A stretch of DNA of 64,000 bases. It comes from Streptomyces sp. WMMB 322 (GTDB taxonomy: Bacteria > Actinomycetota > Actinomycetes > Streptomycetales > Streptomycetaceae). Positions 53,906 through 62,928 of this stretch are shown here, in pieces. Position 1 is the stretch's first letter. The number at the start of each line of letters is the position of its first letter. The translations under genes were made by a program, and so were the position numbers. The DNA lies in assembly GCF_900090145.1 (NCBI RefSeq), contig NZ_FMHI01000002.1:62001-126000 (forward strand), read 5' to 3'. The notes beneath the pieces were generated by a model that ran no database searches, was not told the origin of the DNA, and was given only the letters and a program-made list of their open reading frames with translations.

Positions 53906-54526
53906 TCAGGCGGCGGCAGCCTCCGGCTCCATGGCCGCAGTCGCCCCCGCGGGCTCCGCCGGCTCCGGGAGGTCACCGCCCAGGACGTCCGCCGCGAGCT
54001 GCGGGTCCTCCCGGAGTTTCGCGAGGGCACGGGAGACGGCGCTCTTGACCGTCCCCACGGAGACTCCGAGCACGGCGGCCGTCTGCACCTCGCTCAGATC
54101 CTCGTAGAAGCGGAGCACGACCATCGCCCGCTGCCGGGCGGGCAGCCCGAGAACGGCGTGCCACAGCGCGTCGCGCACGGCCTGCGCCTCGGCGGGGTCG
54201 GGTCCCTGCTGCGGCTCGGGCTCGGGCAGTTCGTCGCAGACGAACTCGTCGACGCGGCGCTTACGCCACTGCGAGGTGCGCGTGTTCAACAGGGCCCTGC
54301 GCACATAGCCGTCGAGGGCCCGGTGGTCCTCGATCCGCTCCCAGGCCAGGTACGTCTTGGTGAGCGCCGTCTGAAGCAGGTCCTCGGCATCGCAGGGGTT
54401 GGCCGTGAGCGAGCGCGCCGTGCGCAGCAGCACCGGCCCGCGGGCCCGCACGTACGAAGTGAACGTCAGCGGCGTCATGGACGGAGAGTCGCTGCCGGCC
54501 TTCCCGGCTGTACCAGGCGTGGTCAT
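53906..54526 (-). CDS. SigE-family ECF RNA polymerase sigma factor
   Basis: The 206-aa protein is of the streptomycete SigE-family type. Region 2 is FTSYVRARGPVLLRTARSLT and CDAEDLLQTALTKTYLAWER. The region 4 helix-turn-helix is LPARQRAMVVLRFYEDLSEV and AVLGVSVGTVKSAVSRALAK. The C-terminus is an Ala/Glu-rich tail. The ATG at 54526 has a weak site; ATG at 54478 (MTPLTFTSYV) is an alternative. No anti-sigma gene is adjacent. It lies downstream of a hairpin and next to secreted-protein genes, but its regulon is unknown. Confidence 0.9.
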   Translation of the reverse strand: MTTPGTAGKAGSDSPSMTPLTFTSYVRARGPVLLRTARSLTANPCDAEDLLQTALTKTYLAWERIEDHRALDGYVRRALLNTRTSQWRKRRVDEFVCDELPEPEPQQGPDPAEAQAVRDALWHAVLGLPARQRAMVVLRFYEDLSEVQTAAVLGVSVGTVKSAVSRALAKLREDPQLAADVLGGDLPEPAEPAGATAAMEPEAAAA

Positions 54527-54580
54527 GGTCCAACGCTAGGAGCGGGCGGACCGCGGCGGATCGCCCCGAGGTCCCGAAGC

Positions 54581-54606
54581 CGCCTCCCCCTCTGGGGGGA
54601 GAGGCG
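54581..54606. promoter_or_regulatory. Hairpin upstream of SigE-family gene
   Basis: CGCCTCCCCC and GGGGGAGAGGCG pair almost completely around TCTG. It lies about 55 bases upstream of the sigma gene start and 140 bases past the end of the DUF1906 gene, so it could terminate the latter's transcript or regulate the former. Confidence 0.45.
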
Positions 54607-54743
54607 GTGCCGGAGTCACCTCCGCAGGGTGGACTCGGTCGTACGCCGGGTTCGGGGTGCGTCAGGGGCGCGGCTCCGGGTTGCGGGCGCCCCGCCGTGG
54701 TGCGGATCGGGGACAGCGGTGCAGGACGGTGTTCTGACGGGGC

Positions 54744-55790
54744 TCAGGGGACGACGGCGACGGGGGCGTCCACGAGATTGCGGTCGATGTTGAGGCGTCG
54801 GCCGCCGTAGGTGCGGGTCACGTTGCCGTCGTGCTGGTGGATGCGGCGGTGCGGGTGCCAGGCTCCGGCGTCGAGGTACTTGTGGTTCAGGGACGCCGGT
54901 GCCTTCCAGTCCGCGAACCACACTGCAGCCGGAAGGTCCTTGCTGCCGGCTTTGCGCGCTCCGTTCATGTGCGCGATGCCGGAGTTCGCGCTGCTGTAGA
55001 AGCCCGGGTGGTAGCCCGCCTTCCGCACCGCACGGTTCCATCCCTGGACGAAGCGGAGCGTCGTGGCCGCGCACCGGGTCGAGGAGTTGTCGTAGGCCTC
55101 CATGTCGAGGTAGATGGCGCTGTGCTCGGCCATGCCCAGCTTCTCGGCGGCGGCCACCGCGTCGCGTCCCTCGCGCTCGCCGCGCCGTCCGGGCGCCTTG
55201 TGGCTCATCGCGTACCGGCGCTTGCGTTCGGCCTCGACGCAGGGCGACTGCGAACCGACGTAGATGGGCAGCACCTTCCAGCCCATGCGGTCCACGGACC
55301 GCACCCAGGAGTCGGTGAGGTTCGGCTGGTCCGGGCATGCGCGGCCATGGCCCCCGATGTAGACGCCGACGGCGCCGAACGGCGATGTGCCGTGCCATGC
55401 GCGCATGAGGGAGGACGAAGGGGTGTGGCAGGTGTCGAAGGCCTCGCCCTGGAAGATCTCGGCACCTGGCAGGCGGGGGTCGCGCCTGAGACGCCCGTTC
55501 GAGCCCGAGCCGGTTCGGCCCCTCGGAGCGGCGGTCGCGGTGGCCGTCGGGGTGAAGGCGCGGGGCGCGGTGGAGGACGGGACCGAGGTCGAAGTCGAAG
55601 CCGGCACGGGGATCGAGGCCGGGATCGAGGCCGGAATGGAGGCCGGGATCGAGGCCGGGGCGGGCGACTGTCCGCTCCCGGCGCTCGCGGCGTGCGCGGC
55701 GGGCTGGTCGGCACCGGCGAGACCGGTGAGCACGGTGATCGAGGCGAAAGAGACGGCAGCTCTGCGAATGATGTGATTTTTATGCCACAT
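54744..55790 (-). CDS. Secreted DUF1906 glycoside-hydrolase-like protein
   Basis: The 348-aa precursor has a signal peptide (RRAAVSFASITVLTGLAGAD) and a Pro/Ser/Thr-rich region with ASIP repeats. The DUF1906 barrel starts near residue 105 (GAEIFQGEAFDTCHTPSSSL). Conserved parts are GAVGVYIGGHGR, KVLPIYVGSQSPC, AIYLDMEAYD (likely catalytic acidic residues), GFYSSANSG and VWFADWKAP. The family is related to glycoside hydrolase 25 barrels. It may act on the cell wall or a surface polymer. The start has a weak ribosome site. Confidence 0.88.
   Translation of the reverse strand: MWHKNHIIRRAAVSFASITVLTGLAGADQPAAHAASAGSGQSPAPASIPASIPASIPASIPVPASTSTSVPSSTAPRAFTPTATATAAPRGRTGSGSNGRLRRDPRLPGAEIFQGEAFDTCHTPSSSLMRAWHGTSPFGAVGVYIGGHGRACPDQPNLTDSWVRSVDRMGWKVLPIYVGSQSPCVEAERKRRYAMSHKAPGRRGEREGRDAVAAAEKLGMAEHSAIYLDMEAYDNSSTRCAATTLRFVQGWNRAVRKAGYHPGFYSSANSGIAHMNGARKAGSKDLPAAVWFADWKAPASLNHKYLDAGAWHPHRRIHQHDGNVTRTYGGRRLNIDRNLVDAPVAVVP
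55608..55660 (-). repeat. 12-base tandem repeat in DUF1906 gene
   Basis: Four units of about 12 bases (GGGATCGAGGCC and variants, plus strand) code for the ASIP repeats of the low-complexity linker between signal peptide and barrel. Confidence 0.6.
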
Positions 55791-56061
55791 GGGCCGAGTG
55801 AACGGGCTTTCGCCGGCGGCACCGCTCAGGCTCGCCGCATCCCGGGCGGTTTCGCCCGACTGGGCCGCCCCGTGGCCGCCGCGGTGCGGGCCGGGTGCCC
55901 GAACGGGCCGGGCCGCCGGGCCCGTTGCCGCCGTCCGGTCCTGCGGGTGCGCCCCGCGGCCGCGCGTACCGCTACTGCAACTGCGGTGATGGCGACGGCG
56001 GTTCGCCGCACGAACCGTGGGCGGCCTCCGGCGGTCGGTCGCGCCGTTCGCCGACGAACCG
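55791..56061. other. Intergenic region, no gene seen
   Basis: GC-rich spacer of 271 bases between two leftward genes. No family-like frame was found. The promoter of the DUF1906 gene must lie here but was not recognised. Confidence 0.35.
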
Positions 56062-57180
56062 TCAGGGGCCGTCGCCGGAGCGACGGGGGGACTCCGCGTG
56101 GGGCGAGTCCGCGTCGGGCGAGTCCGCGCCGCACTGGGGCGACGGCGTCTCCTCGTGCGCCAACGGCGCCGTACTGGCCCGCAGGATCAGGCGTGTGGGC
56201 AGGACGATGTGCTGGCCCCGGTCGGCATCGGGGTCGTTGACGAGTGAACGAGCCAGTTCGCCGGCGACACGTCCGATGTCGGAGGGCGACTGGGCGATCG
56301 TGGACAGGTCCGACCAACGGGCGACTTCGTGGTCGTCGAAGCCGAGTACGGACATCCGCTCGGGGACGTCGATGCCGCTCTTGCGCAGGGTCCAGAGGAC
56401 CGAGACGGCAGCCTGGTCCTGTTCGGCGAAGATCGCGGTGGGGGGCTGCCGCAGGCTGAGCAGCTGCCCGACCGCCTCCACGACTCTTCGCTTGTCGCCG
56501 AAGCTGGAGGCGGTGACCACGAGATCGTCGTCCGGGGGGATTCCCGCTTCGGTGAGCGCCTGACGGTAACCGGTCAGCCGTTCGTTCGAGCTGAAGCTGA
56601 ACCCGCTCGGACCGACCGTTTTCACGAAGGCGATACGGCGGTGCCCGAGGTTGAGCAGATACTGGGTACCGCGGCGTCCCCCGGCCACATCGTCGATGTA
56701 CACGCTCGCTCGTCCCTCGGCGTGCTGGCTCACATAGATGACCGGAATCTCCAGGTCGTCCAGACGCGCAGCCTCCTCCTCGGTGAGGTCGAAGGAGAAC
56801 ACCAGCAGGGCGTCGGCGTTCCGCCGGGCCGGGAGGCGTTCGAAGAAGTCGGCGCGTTCGGCCATGTCCGGTGTGACGTAGATGAGCAGATCCATGCCCG
56901 CCGCGCGCAGTATCGGCGCCAGGCTGTCCAGCGCCGAGCCCATGAACCACGAATTGAGAACGGGCGTGAGCACGGCCACCACCCCCGTCTTGCCGGTGGC
57001 CAGGCTGGCGGCCTGGCGCGAGACCGCGAAGTTCAGTTCGCGGGCCGCCTGTTCGACCCGGACGCGGACTTCGGGCGAGACGGTGGAGAGTCCGCGCAGC
57101 GTGCGGGAGACGGTGGAAGGGGAGACCCCGGCCCGTTCGGCGACGTCAACCATCGTGGGGTGCCGTTGTGCTGGTGGCAT
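56062..57180 (-). CDS. LacI-family transcriptional repressor
   Basis: The 372-aa protein has an N-terminal helix-turn-helix (TMVDVAERAGVSPSTVSRTL) and a periplasmic-binding-like effector domain (GVVAVLTPVLNSWFMGSALD, VIYVSQHAEGRASVYIDDVA, TAIFAEQDQAAVSVLWTLRK). It is expected to sense a sugar or sugar oligomer. ATG at 57180 puts the helix-turn-helix at residue 10, as usual; ATG at 57213 is open but overlaps a palindrome. It is divergent from the sugar ABC operon that begins at 57857 and is its likely regulator. The C-terminal tail is disordered. Confidence 0.9.
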   Translation of the reverse strand: MPPAQRHPTMVDVAERAGVSPSTVSRTLRGLSTVSPEVRVRVEQAARELNFAVSRQAASLATGKTGVVAVLTPVLNSWFMGSALDSLAPILRAAGMDLLIYVTPDMAERADFFERLPARRNADALLVFSFDLTEEEAARLDDLEIPVIYVSQHAEGRASVYIDDVAGGRRGTQYLLNLGHRRIAFVKTVGPSGFSFSSNERLTGYRQALTEAGIPPDDDLVVTASSFGDKRRVVEAVGQLLSLRQPPTAIFAEQDQAAVSVLWTLRKSGIDVPERMSVLGFDDHEVARWSDLSTIAQSPSDIGRVAGELARSLVNDPDADRGQHIVLPTRLILRASTAPLAHEETPSPQCGADSPDADSPHAESPRRSGDGP

Positions 57181-57533
57181 GACGGGGACGCTAGCACGGG
57201 AAGCCCCTTTCATCAGCAGTTGATGACAGCGCTGCCACGGGAAGCTGACGACAGTTCAACCTTTGAATGCTTGGCTTTTCTCACACCAAAACGGACAATT
57301 CGTAGCAGAGTTCTGCGAGATCCCTGCGTGACACCCATTGACTTCCCGCATATGCATCCATACGTTGAACGCGCTGTCTTGAAGTAGTCAACGCCATGCA
57401 CGCATGGCGGGCGTCTTCATGGCTTTGACCTGCAGTTCGGTCGTTCAATCCGTCTATGACAGCGCCTCTATCGGGTGTTTGAGCGTCCATGCACACCGTC
57501 TGAAAGTGCGGCCGGTGAAGGGATGAGATTCGC
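57181..57533. promoter_or_regulatory. Regulatory region between LacI gene and sugar operon
   Basis: CATCA-GCAGT-TGATG lies at 57211-57225 and TTCAA-CCT-TTGAA at 57255-57267. Further TTGAA/TTCAA half-sites occur near 57363-57381 and 57443. These are plausible LacI-type half-sites, but the usual CG centre is absent. No clear -35/-10 pair was assigned. Confidence 0.4.
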
Positions 57534-57776
57534 ATGGCTGCAGCGAGTTCCGAGAAGGTCACCCGGCGCTGTCCCCGGAGCGACCGCTCCGCTGCCGATG
57601 GCCCGCATCCGGCCGTTATCGATGGAGAGTTCGTTGCCCGGACCTTCACCTACGTGACCCGCCGGGGCAACCGTGACGACGGGACGGATGTCGCCGTCAT
57701 CGCTGCTTCCACCCGCAGAGTTCGCACCGCCGAGGACCGGCGGACGACTGTGCGCCTTCGTCCCGACGGGGACTAG
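57534..57776 (+). CDS. Possible small protein of unknown type (80 aa)
   Basis: The frame reads MAAASSEKVTRRCPRSDRSA and ends RRVRTAEDRRTTVRLRPDGD. It lies in the right direction 80 bases before the binding-protein gene. It has no signal peptide and no recognised motif. The ribosome site is weak and the composition resembles random GC-rich sequence in part, so it may not be a gene. It could also be a degraded fragment. Kept only as a possibility. Confidence 0.28.
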   Translation: MAAASSEKVTRRCPRSDRSAADGPHPAVIDGEFVARTFTYVTRRGNRDDGTDVAVIAASTRRVRTAEDRRTTVRLRPDGD

Positions 57777-57856
57777 CCCTCGTTCGCCGAAAACGGGTCG
57801 GCGGCTGCGTGCCGGAACGATCCGCCCGATTCGGTTCCACCGTTAGGAGAGACAAC

Positions 57857-59161
57857 GTGAAGACCAGTGCTACCAGGGCGGTTCAGTGCTCGGCCGTCGT
57901 TCTTGCCGGCCTCATGGCCACCGCCTGCGGTTCGTCCGGCGGCGATGACGCCGCTCAGAAGAACCCCTCGTTCAAGGGTCGCGGCCCCATCAAGTACGTG
58001 GCGGGCAAGGACGCCGGCGGGTCCGTTCAGAAGGTGATCGACAAATGGAACAAGGCGCACCCGAAGGAGAAGGTGACCTTCGTCGAGCTGCCCACGGACG
58101 CCGACGCGCAGCGTCAGCAGATGATCCAGAACGCGCAGACGAAGTCCGACGCGTACACGGTGCTGTCCCTCGACGTCGTGTGGACTTCGGAGTTCGCAGC
58201 CCATCAGTGGATCGACCGGCTGCCCGCGGACAAGTTCCCGCTGGACAAGATGATGAAGCCCGTCGTGGAGACGGGGAAGTACCGGGGCGGGCAGTACTCG
58301 ATCCCGCACGCCTCGGACGGCGGTCTTCTCTACTACCGCGACGACCTGTTGAAGAAGGCCGGCGTCGACAAGGCCCCGACCACCTGGGCGGAGATGAAGG
58401 ACGCCTGTGACAAGGTCAAGAAGCTCCCCGAGGGGAAGGGAATGTCCTGCTACGCGGGGCAGCACCAGAAGTACGAGGGTCTGACGGTCAACTTCTCCGA
58501 GGCCGTGAACTCCGCGGGCGGCGACGTGCTCGACTCGAAGGGCAAGCCGAACCTCGACACCCCCGAGGCGAAGAAGGGCCTGGACTTCCTCGCCGATTCC
58601 GTCAAGGACAAGACGATCCCCAAGGAAGCCACCACCTACCAGGAGGAAGAAGGCCGACAGGCCTTCCAGGGCGGCAAGTTGATATTCATGCGGAACTGGC
58701 CGTACGTGCACTCCCTCGCATCGAAGGACGACGGTTCCAGCAAGGTCGCGGGGAAGTTCGACGTGGCCCCTCTGCCCGGCCTGAAGGGGCCCGGCACCTC
58801 CAGCCTCGGCGGCCACAACCTCGCCCTGTCGTCCTCGGCGAAGAACAAGGCCACGGCGATCGACTTCATCAAGTTCTTCACCAGTGAGGAGAAGGCCCGC
58901 TTCGCCCTCGAAGAGGCCTCTCTCGCCCCGCCCTACGAGAGCCTCTACACCGACGAGGAGATGGTGAAGAAGTTCCCGTACCTGCCCACGCTCAAGAAGT
59001 CGATCCTGACTGCCCAGCCGCGTCCCCGCGTCGTCAACTACGGCGACGCGAGCAGCGCGATGCAGAAGGAGGCCTACGCCGCCATGACGGGCACGAAGAG
59101 CAGTGCGGAGGCCCTGAAGGACCTCCAGAAGGCCCTTCAGAAGCCCACGGCGCAGCAGTAA
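57857..59161 (+). CDS. Sugar ABC transporter substrate-binding lipoprotein
   Basis: The 434-aa precursor has a lipoprotein signal (SAVVLAGLMATACGSSGG, Cys in the lipobox). The mature protein is a type-1 binding protein: ITKYVAG-like entry, YSIPHASDGGLLYYRDDLLK, WAEMKDACDKVKKL, ALSSSAKNKATAIDFIKFFT. This layout matches alpha-glucoside or maltose-type carriers. The GTG at 57857 follows TAGGAGAG. It starts an operon with two permeases and GH13 enzymes. No ATPase is encoded; streptomycetes share MsiK-type ATPases among sugar transporters (family knowledge). Confidence 0.92.
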   Translation: MKTSATRAVQCSAVVLAGLMATACGSSGGDDAAQKNPSFKGRGPIKYVAGKDAGGSVQKVIDKWNKAHPKEKVTFVELPTDADAQRQQMIQNAQTKSDAYTVLSLDVVWTSEFAAHQWIDRLPADKFPLDKMMKPVVETGKYRGGQYSIPHASDGGLLYYRDDLLKKAGVDKAPTTWAEMKDACDKVKKLPEGKGMSCYAGQHQKYEGLTVNFSEAVNSAGGDVLDSKGKPNLDTPEAKKGLDFLADSVKDKTIPKEATTYQEEEGRQAFQGGKLIFMRNWPYVHSLASKDDGSSKVAGKFDVAPLPGLKGPGTSSLGGHNLALSSSAKNKATAIDFIKFFTSEEKARFALEEASLAPPYESLYTDEEMVKKFPYLPTLKKSILTAQPRPRVVNYGDASSAMQKEAYAAMTGTKSSAEALKDLQKALQKPTAQQ

Positions 59162-59175
59162 GGAGCAGCGGGCTC

Positions 59176-60243
59176 ATGGTGGAAACGCATAACCCCGGCG
59201 GCAGTGCGACAGCCAGTGCGGATCGGTCGTCGCACGACCGCTCGGGCGGCAGTTCGCCCAGCGGGCCGCCGGCGCCGGCCAAGCGCCGGCGGCCCGGGGC
59301 GACGTCGGGATCGGCGCGGATGGCCGCACTGCTGGTCTCCCCCACGCTGCTGGTGCTGACGATCGTCGTGCTCTACCCCACGATCCTGGCGTTGAGGGAC
59401 TCGCTCTACGGCACCGCGGGTCTGGACCCGAAGACGGGGTTCGTCAGCAAGACGGAACCGTTCGTGGGCCTGTCCAACTACGCCGACATCTTCGGGGAGG
59501 CCGGCTCCCGGTTCTGGAACGCCTTCTGGAACACCTCGTTCTTCACGGTCACCACGGTCACGCTGGAAACGGTGATCGGCGTGGCCATGGCGCTGATCAT
59601 GCACAAGGCCTTCAAGGGCCGGGCGCTGGTCCGTGCCAGCATCCTGATCCCCTGGGCGATCCCCACCGCCATCTCCGCGATCCTGTGGCGCTGGATATTC
59701 AACAGCAACGGCGTGGCCAACAAGATCATCGGCGAACAGGTCCTGTGGACCACGGAGGGATTCCAGTCCCAGGTCGCGGTCATCATCGCCGAGGTGTGGA
59801 AGACCGCGCCGTTCATCGGTCTGCTCGTGCTGGCCGGCCTCCAGGTGATCCCCAAAGAGGTCTACGAGGCCGCCAAGATCGACGGGGCCACCGCACTGCG
59901 CCAGTTCTGGAACATCACCCTGCCCCTGGTGAAGCCCGCGCTGCTGGTGGCCGTGCTGTTCCGGACGCTGGACGCGCTGCGGATGTTCGAACTTCCCTAC
60001 GTCCTCATCGGCGCGAAGAAGGCATCTGTGGAGACGTTGTCCATGCTGGCCCAGGACGAGGCGTCGAATGTGCGGTTCGGACCGGCCGCGGCGTACGCGG
60101 TGGTCCTCTTCATCTATGTCTTCCTGATCGCGCTCGCTTTCGTCCGGTTGCTGGGCACCGATCTCGTCCGTGACGACGGCACCCCCACCCCCAAGCGCCG
60201 CCGCCGGTGGCTGACACGACGTCGCACGGAGGTGTCGGCATGA
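59176..60243 (+). CDS. Sugar ABC transporter permease (MalF/AglF-like)
   Basis: The 355-aa protein has a disordered N-terminus of about 45 residues and six membrane helices. It carries the EAA loop for the ATPase (YEAAKIDGATALRQFWNITL). The N-terminal helix region is MAALLVSPTLLVLTIVVLYP. The gene follows the binding protein after 14 bases and overlaps the next permease by 4 bases (ATGA). It forms the membrane channel with the next protein. Confidence 0.93.
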   Translation: MVETHNPGGSATASADRSSHDRSGGSSPSGPPAPAKRRRPGATSGSARMAALLVSPTLLVLTIVVLYPTILALRDSLYGTAGLDPKTGFVSKTEPFVGLSNYADIFGEAGSRFWNAFWNTSFFTVTTVTLETVIGVAMALIMHKAFKGRALVRASILIPWAIPTAISAILWRWIFNSNGVANKIIGEQVLWTTEGFQSQVAVIIAEVWKTAPFIGLLVLAGLQVIPKEVYEAAKIDGATALRQFWNITLPLVKPALLVAVLFRTLDALRMFELPYVLIGAKKASVETLSMLAQDEASNVRFGPAAAYAVVLFIYVFLIALAFVRLLGTDLVRDDGTPTPKRRRRWLTRRRTEVSA

Positions 60244-61073
60244 ACATCCCGGTAAAAATCCGCAGGTGGCTTCCGTATGCGGGTGTCGCCGTCGTGGTCG
60301 CCTACTGCCTGGCCCCGTTCTACTGGATGGTGGTCTCCAGCCTGCGGCGAACCTCGGACATCTTCGAGAAGACGCCGCTGCCGACCCACCCGTCCTTCGA
60401 GAACTACATCGCGGTCTTCGACCCCTCCCAGGCGTTCACCAGGGCGATGCTCAACAGCATCGTCGTGGCCGGCGTCACCACGGCTCTGGCTCTGGTGCTG
60501 GCCACCTTCACCGCCTACGCCATGGCACGTCTGCGGTTCCGCTTCAAGCGCGTCGTGCTCACGGTGATCATCGCCACCTCGATGTTTCCCGTGGTGGCGA
60601 TCGTGGTCCCGCTGCTGAAGCTGTTCACGGACCTGGGCTGGATCAACACCTATCAGGCATTGATCGCGCCGAGCTTGTCCTTCGCGCTGCCGCTCGCGGT
60701 ATGGAACCTCACGACCTTCTTCCGGCAGATGCCGGAAGAACTCGAGCACTCGGCCATGGTCGACGGCTGCACGCGGGGGCAGGCGTTCCGCAAGATCATC
60801 ATTCCGCTTGCCGCGCCGGGCCTGTTCACCACCGCGATCATCGTCTTCATCATCGCCTGGAACGAATTCCTCATCGCCGTGACGATGACGAACAAGGAGG
60901 ACATGCAGACCGCTCCTGTCGCGGTTTCCAAGTTCACCGGCGCCTCGGAGTTCGAGGTCCCGTTCGGCAGCCAGATGGCGGCGGGCGTTCTCGTCACCAT
61001 CCCGCTCGTCGTCCTGGTGATCGTCTTCCAGCGTCGCATCGTTTCCGGCCTCACCTCCGGTTCCGCGAAGTAG
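60240..61073 (+). CDS. Sugar ABC transporter permease (MalG/AglG-like)
   Basis: The 277-aa protein has six membrane helices and an EAA-type loop (LEHSAMVDGCTRGQAFRKII). PFYWMVVSSLRRTSDIFEKT opens the first periplasmic loop, typical of MalG relatives. The start overlaps the upstream permease stop. It is followed after 46 bases by the first GH13 gene, so all are likely one operon. Confidence 0.93.
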   Translation: MNIPVKIRRWLPYAGVAVVVAYCLAPFYWMVVSSLRRTSDIFEKTPLPTHPSFENYIAVFDPSQAFTRAMLNSIVVAGVTTALALVLATFTAYAMARLRFRFKRVVLTVIIATSMFPVVAIVVPLLKLFTDLGWINTYQALIAPSLSFALPLAVWNLTTFFRQMPEELEHSAMVDGCTRGQAFRKIIIPLAAPGLFTTAIIVFIIAWNEFLIAVTMTNKEDMQTAPVAVSKFTGASEFEVPFGSQMAAGVLVTIPLVVLVIVFQRRIVSGLTSGSAK

Positions 61074-61119
61074 CCCGGTCCTCTCCGCGAATCACTTACC
61101 CGAAGGAGCATGCAGCAGC

Positions 61120-62760
61120 ATGTCAAGCACCGCACCCTGGTGGCGCAGTGCCGTCATCTACCAGGTGTACATCCGCAGCTTCGCCGACGGGAACGGCGAC
61201 GGAGTCGGAGACATCGCGGGCATTCGCTCTCGCTTGCCGTACCTCAAGTCGCTCGGCGTCGACGCCATTTGGATAAACCCGTGGTACAAGTCGCCGATGG
61301 CCGACCACGGCTACGACGTGGCGGACTTCCGTGAGATCGACCCGCAGTTCGGCACCGTGGCCGAGGCCGAGCAACTCATCGAGGAGGCCCACGAGTACGG
61401 CCTCCGCGTCATCCCCGACATCGTGCCGAACCACACCTCCGACCAGCACGAGTGGTTCCGGGCCGCGCTGTCCGGGCGGCCGGGCGGCCCCGAACGGGAA
61501 CGCTACATATTCCGGGCCGGCCGCGGCCCCGAAGGCGCCGAGCCGCCCAACGACTGGAGGTCGGTGTTCGGCGGCCCCGCCTGGACCCGGGTGCCCGACG
61601 GCCAGTGGTATCTGCATCTGTTCGCCCCCGAGCAGCCGGACCTCAACTGGGAACACCCGGAGGTCAGGGCGGAGTTCGAGGACATCCTGCGGTTCTGGTT
61701 CAGCCGCGGCGTGGACGGATTCCGCATCGATGTGGCGCACGGCCTGATCAAGCACCCCGAGCTGCCCGATCTGCCGCCCCGCGTCGACCCGGACGGCCCG
61801 GAGCCCCGGGAACGGGTGCCTCACCCGCACTGGGACCGCGACGAGGTGCACGACATCTACCGCGCGTGGCGTCGGGTGGCCGACGAGTTCCCCGGCGACC
61901 GGTCGTTCGTCGCCGAAGCGTGGGCGGAGACCCCCGAGCGGCTCGCCGCCTACGTACGGCAGGACGGTCTGCACACGACGTTCAACTTCGACTTCCTGAT
62001 GGCCAGTTGGGGAGCCGAGCAGCTGCGGGCGGTCATCGACGACTCACTCGCCACGCTCGGCGCGGTCGGCGCACCGGCCACCTGGGTGCTCTCCAACCAC
62101 GACGTCGCGCGCCCCCCGAGCCGTTTCGGCCGCGAGCAGGTGAAGAAGTGGGTGGCCAACGAGCGCTTCCGGCCCGAAGGCCCCCTCGACCTCGAACTCG
62201 GAACGCGGCGGGCCCGCGCGGCAGCCCTGCTGATGCTCTCCCTCCCCGGCGGCGCCTACATCTACCAGGGTGAGGAACTGGGCCTGCCGGAGGTCGAGGA
62301 CCTGCCCGACGACGCCCTGCAGGACCCGATGTGGGAGCGGTCCGGGCACACCGACCGGGGACGTGACGGCTGCCGCGTGCCCATCCCGTGGTCCGGGGAG
62401 ACCGCGCCGTTCGGCTTCAGCCCCGAAGACGCCACCGGCGAGCCCTGGCTCCCGCAGCCCGCGTACTGGAAGGAGCACAGCGTCGGGATCCAGACCGGTG
62501 ACGACGCATCGATGCTGGAGCTTTACCGCAGCGCCCTGCAGCTGCGCCGCGACCACCCTGCCCTCGGTGAGGGCAGCCTGACCTGGCGGGACGCCCCCGA
62601 GGGAGTGCTCGCCTTCGACCGTGACCCGGACTTCGCGTGCGTCGTCAACTTCTCGGCCGAGCCGTACCGGCTGCCGCAGCACGAGAAGGTGCTGCTCGCG
62701 AGCCGGGAGCTGGAGGACGGCTGCCTGGCTCCGGACTCCGCGGTGTGGCTCGCACTGTAA
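61120..62760 (+). CDS. GH13 alpha-glucosidase (first copy)
   Basis: The 546-aa cytoplasmic enzyme has the GH13 barrel. IPDIVPNHTSDQHEWF is region I, GFRIDVAHG holds the nucleophile Asp, FVAEAW the general acid Glu and WVLSNHDVA the transition-state-stabilising Asp. It should release glucose from alpha-glucosides brought in by the transporter. The ATG at 61120 follows GAAGGAG. A second, related enzyme follows at 62929, separated by about 170 bases. The family is AglA-like in streptomycetes. Confidence 0.93.
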   Translation: MSSTAPWWRSAVIYQVYIRSFADGNGDGVGDIAGIRSRLPYLKSLGVDAIWINPWYKSPMADHGYDVADFREIDPQFGTVAEAEQLIEEAHEYGLRVIPDIVPNHTSDQHEWFRAALSGRPGGPERERYIFRAGRGPEGAEPPNDWRSVFGGPAWTRVPDGQWYLHLFAPEQPDLNWEHPEVRAEFEDILRFWFSRGVDGFRIDVAHGLIKHPELPDLPPRVDPDGPEPRERVPHPHWDRDEVHDIYRAWRRVADEFPGDRSFVAEAWAETPERLAAYVRQDGLHTTFNFDFLMASWGAEQLRAVIDDSLATLGAVGAPATWVLSNHDVARPPSRFGREQVKKWVANERFRPEGPLDLELGTRRARAAALLMLSLPGGAYIYQGEELGLPEVEDLPDDALQDPMWERSGHTDRGRDGCRVPIPWSGETAPFGFSPEDATGEPWLPQPAYWKEHSVGIQTGDDASMLELYRSALQLRRDHPALGEGSLTWRDAPEGVLAFDRDPDFACVVNFSAEPYRLPQHEKVLLASRELEDGCLAPDSAVWLAL

Positions 62761-62928
62761 GCACCGCCGTCCGTACGGCTTCCGGGTCCGGGGCTCCCCC
62801 GGGCGCGGGAGGCCGTCCAGGTCGCCGGCGGCTCCTGCTCGACGACTCCGCGAGCCCCTGAGCCACCCGGCCCGCCCCATCGACACCAGACCGCTGATCC
62901 GCACAGGACCGCACGAGCGAGGATTGAC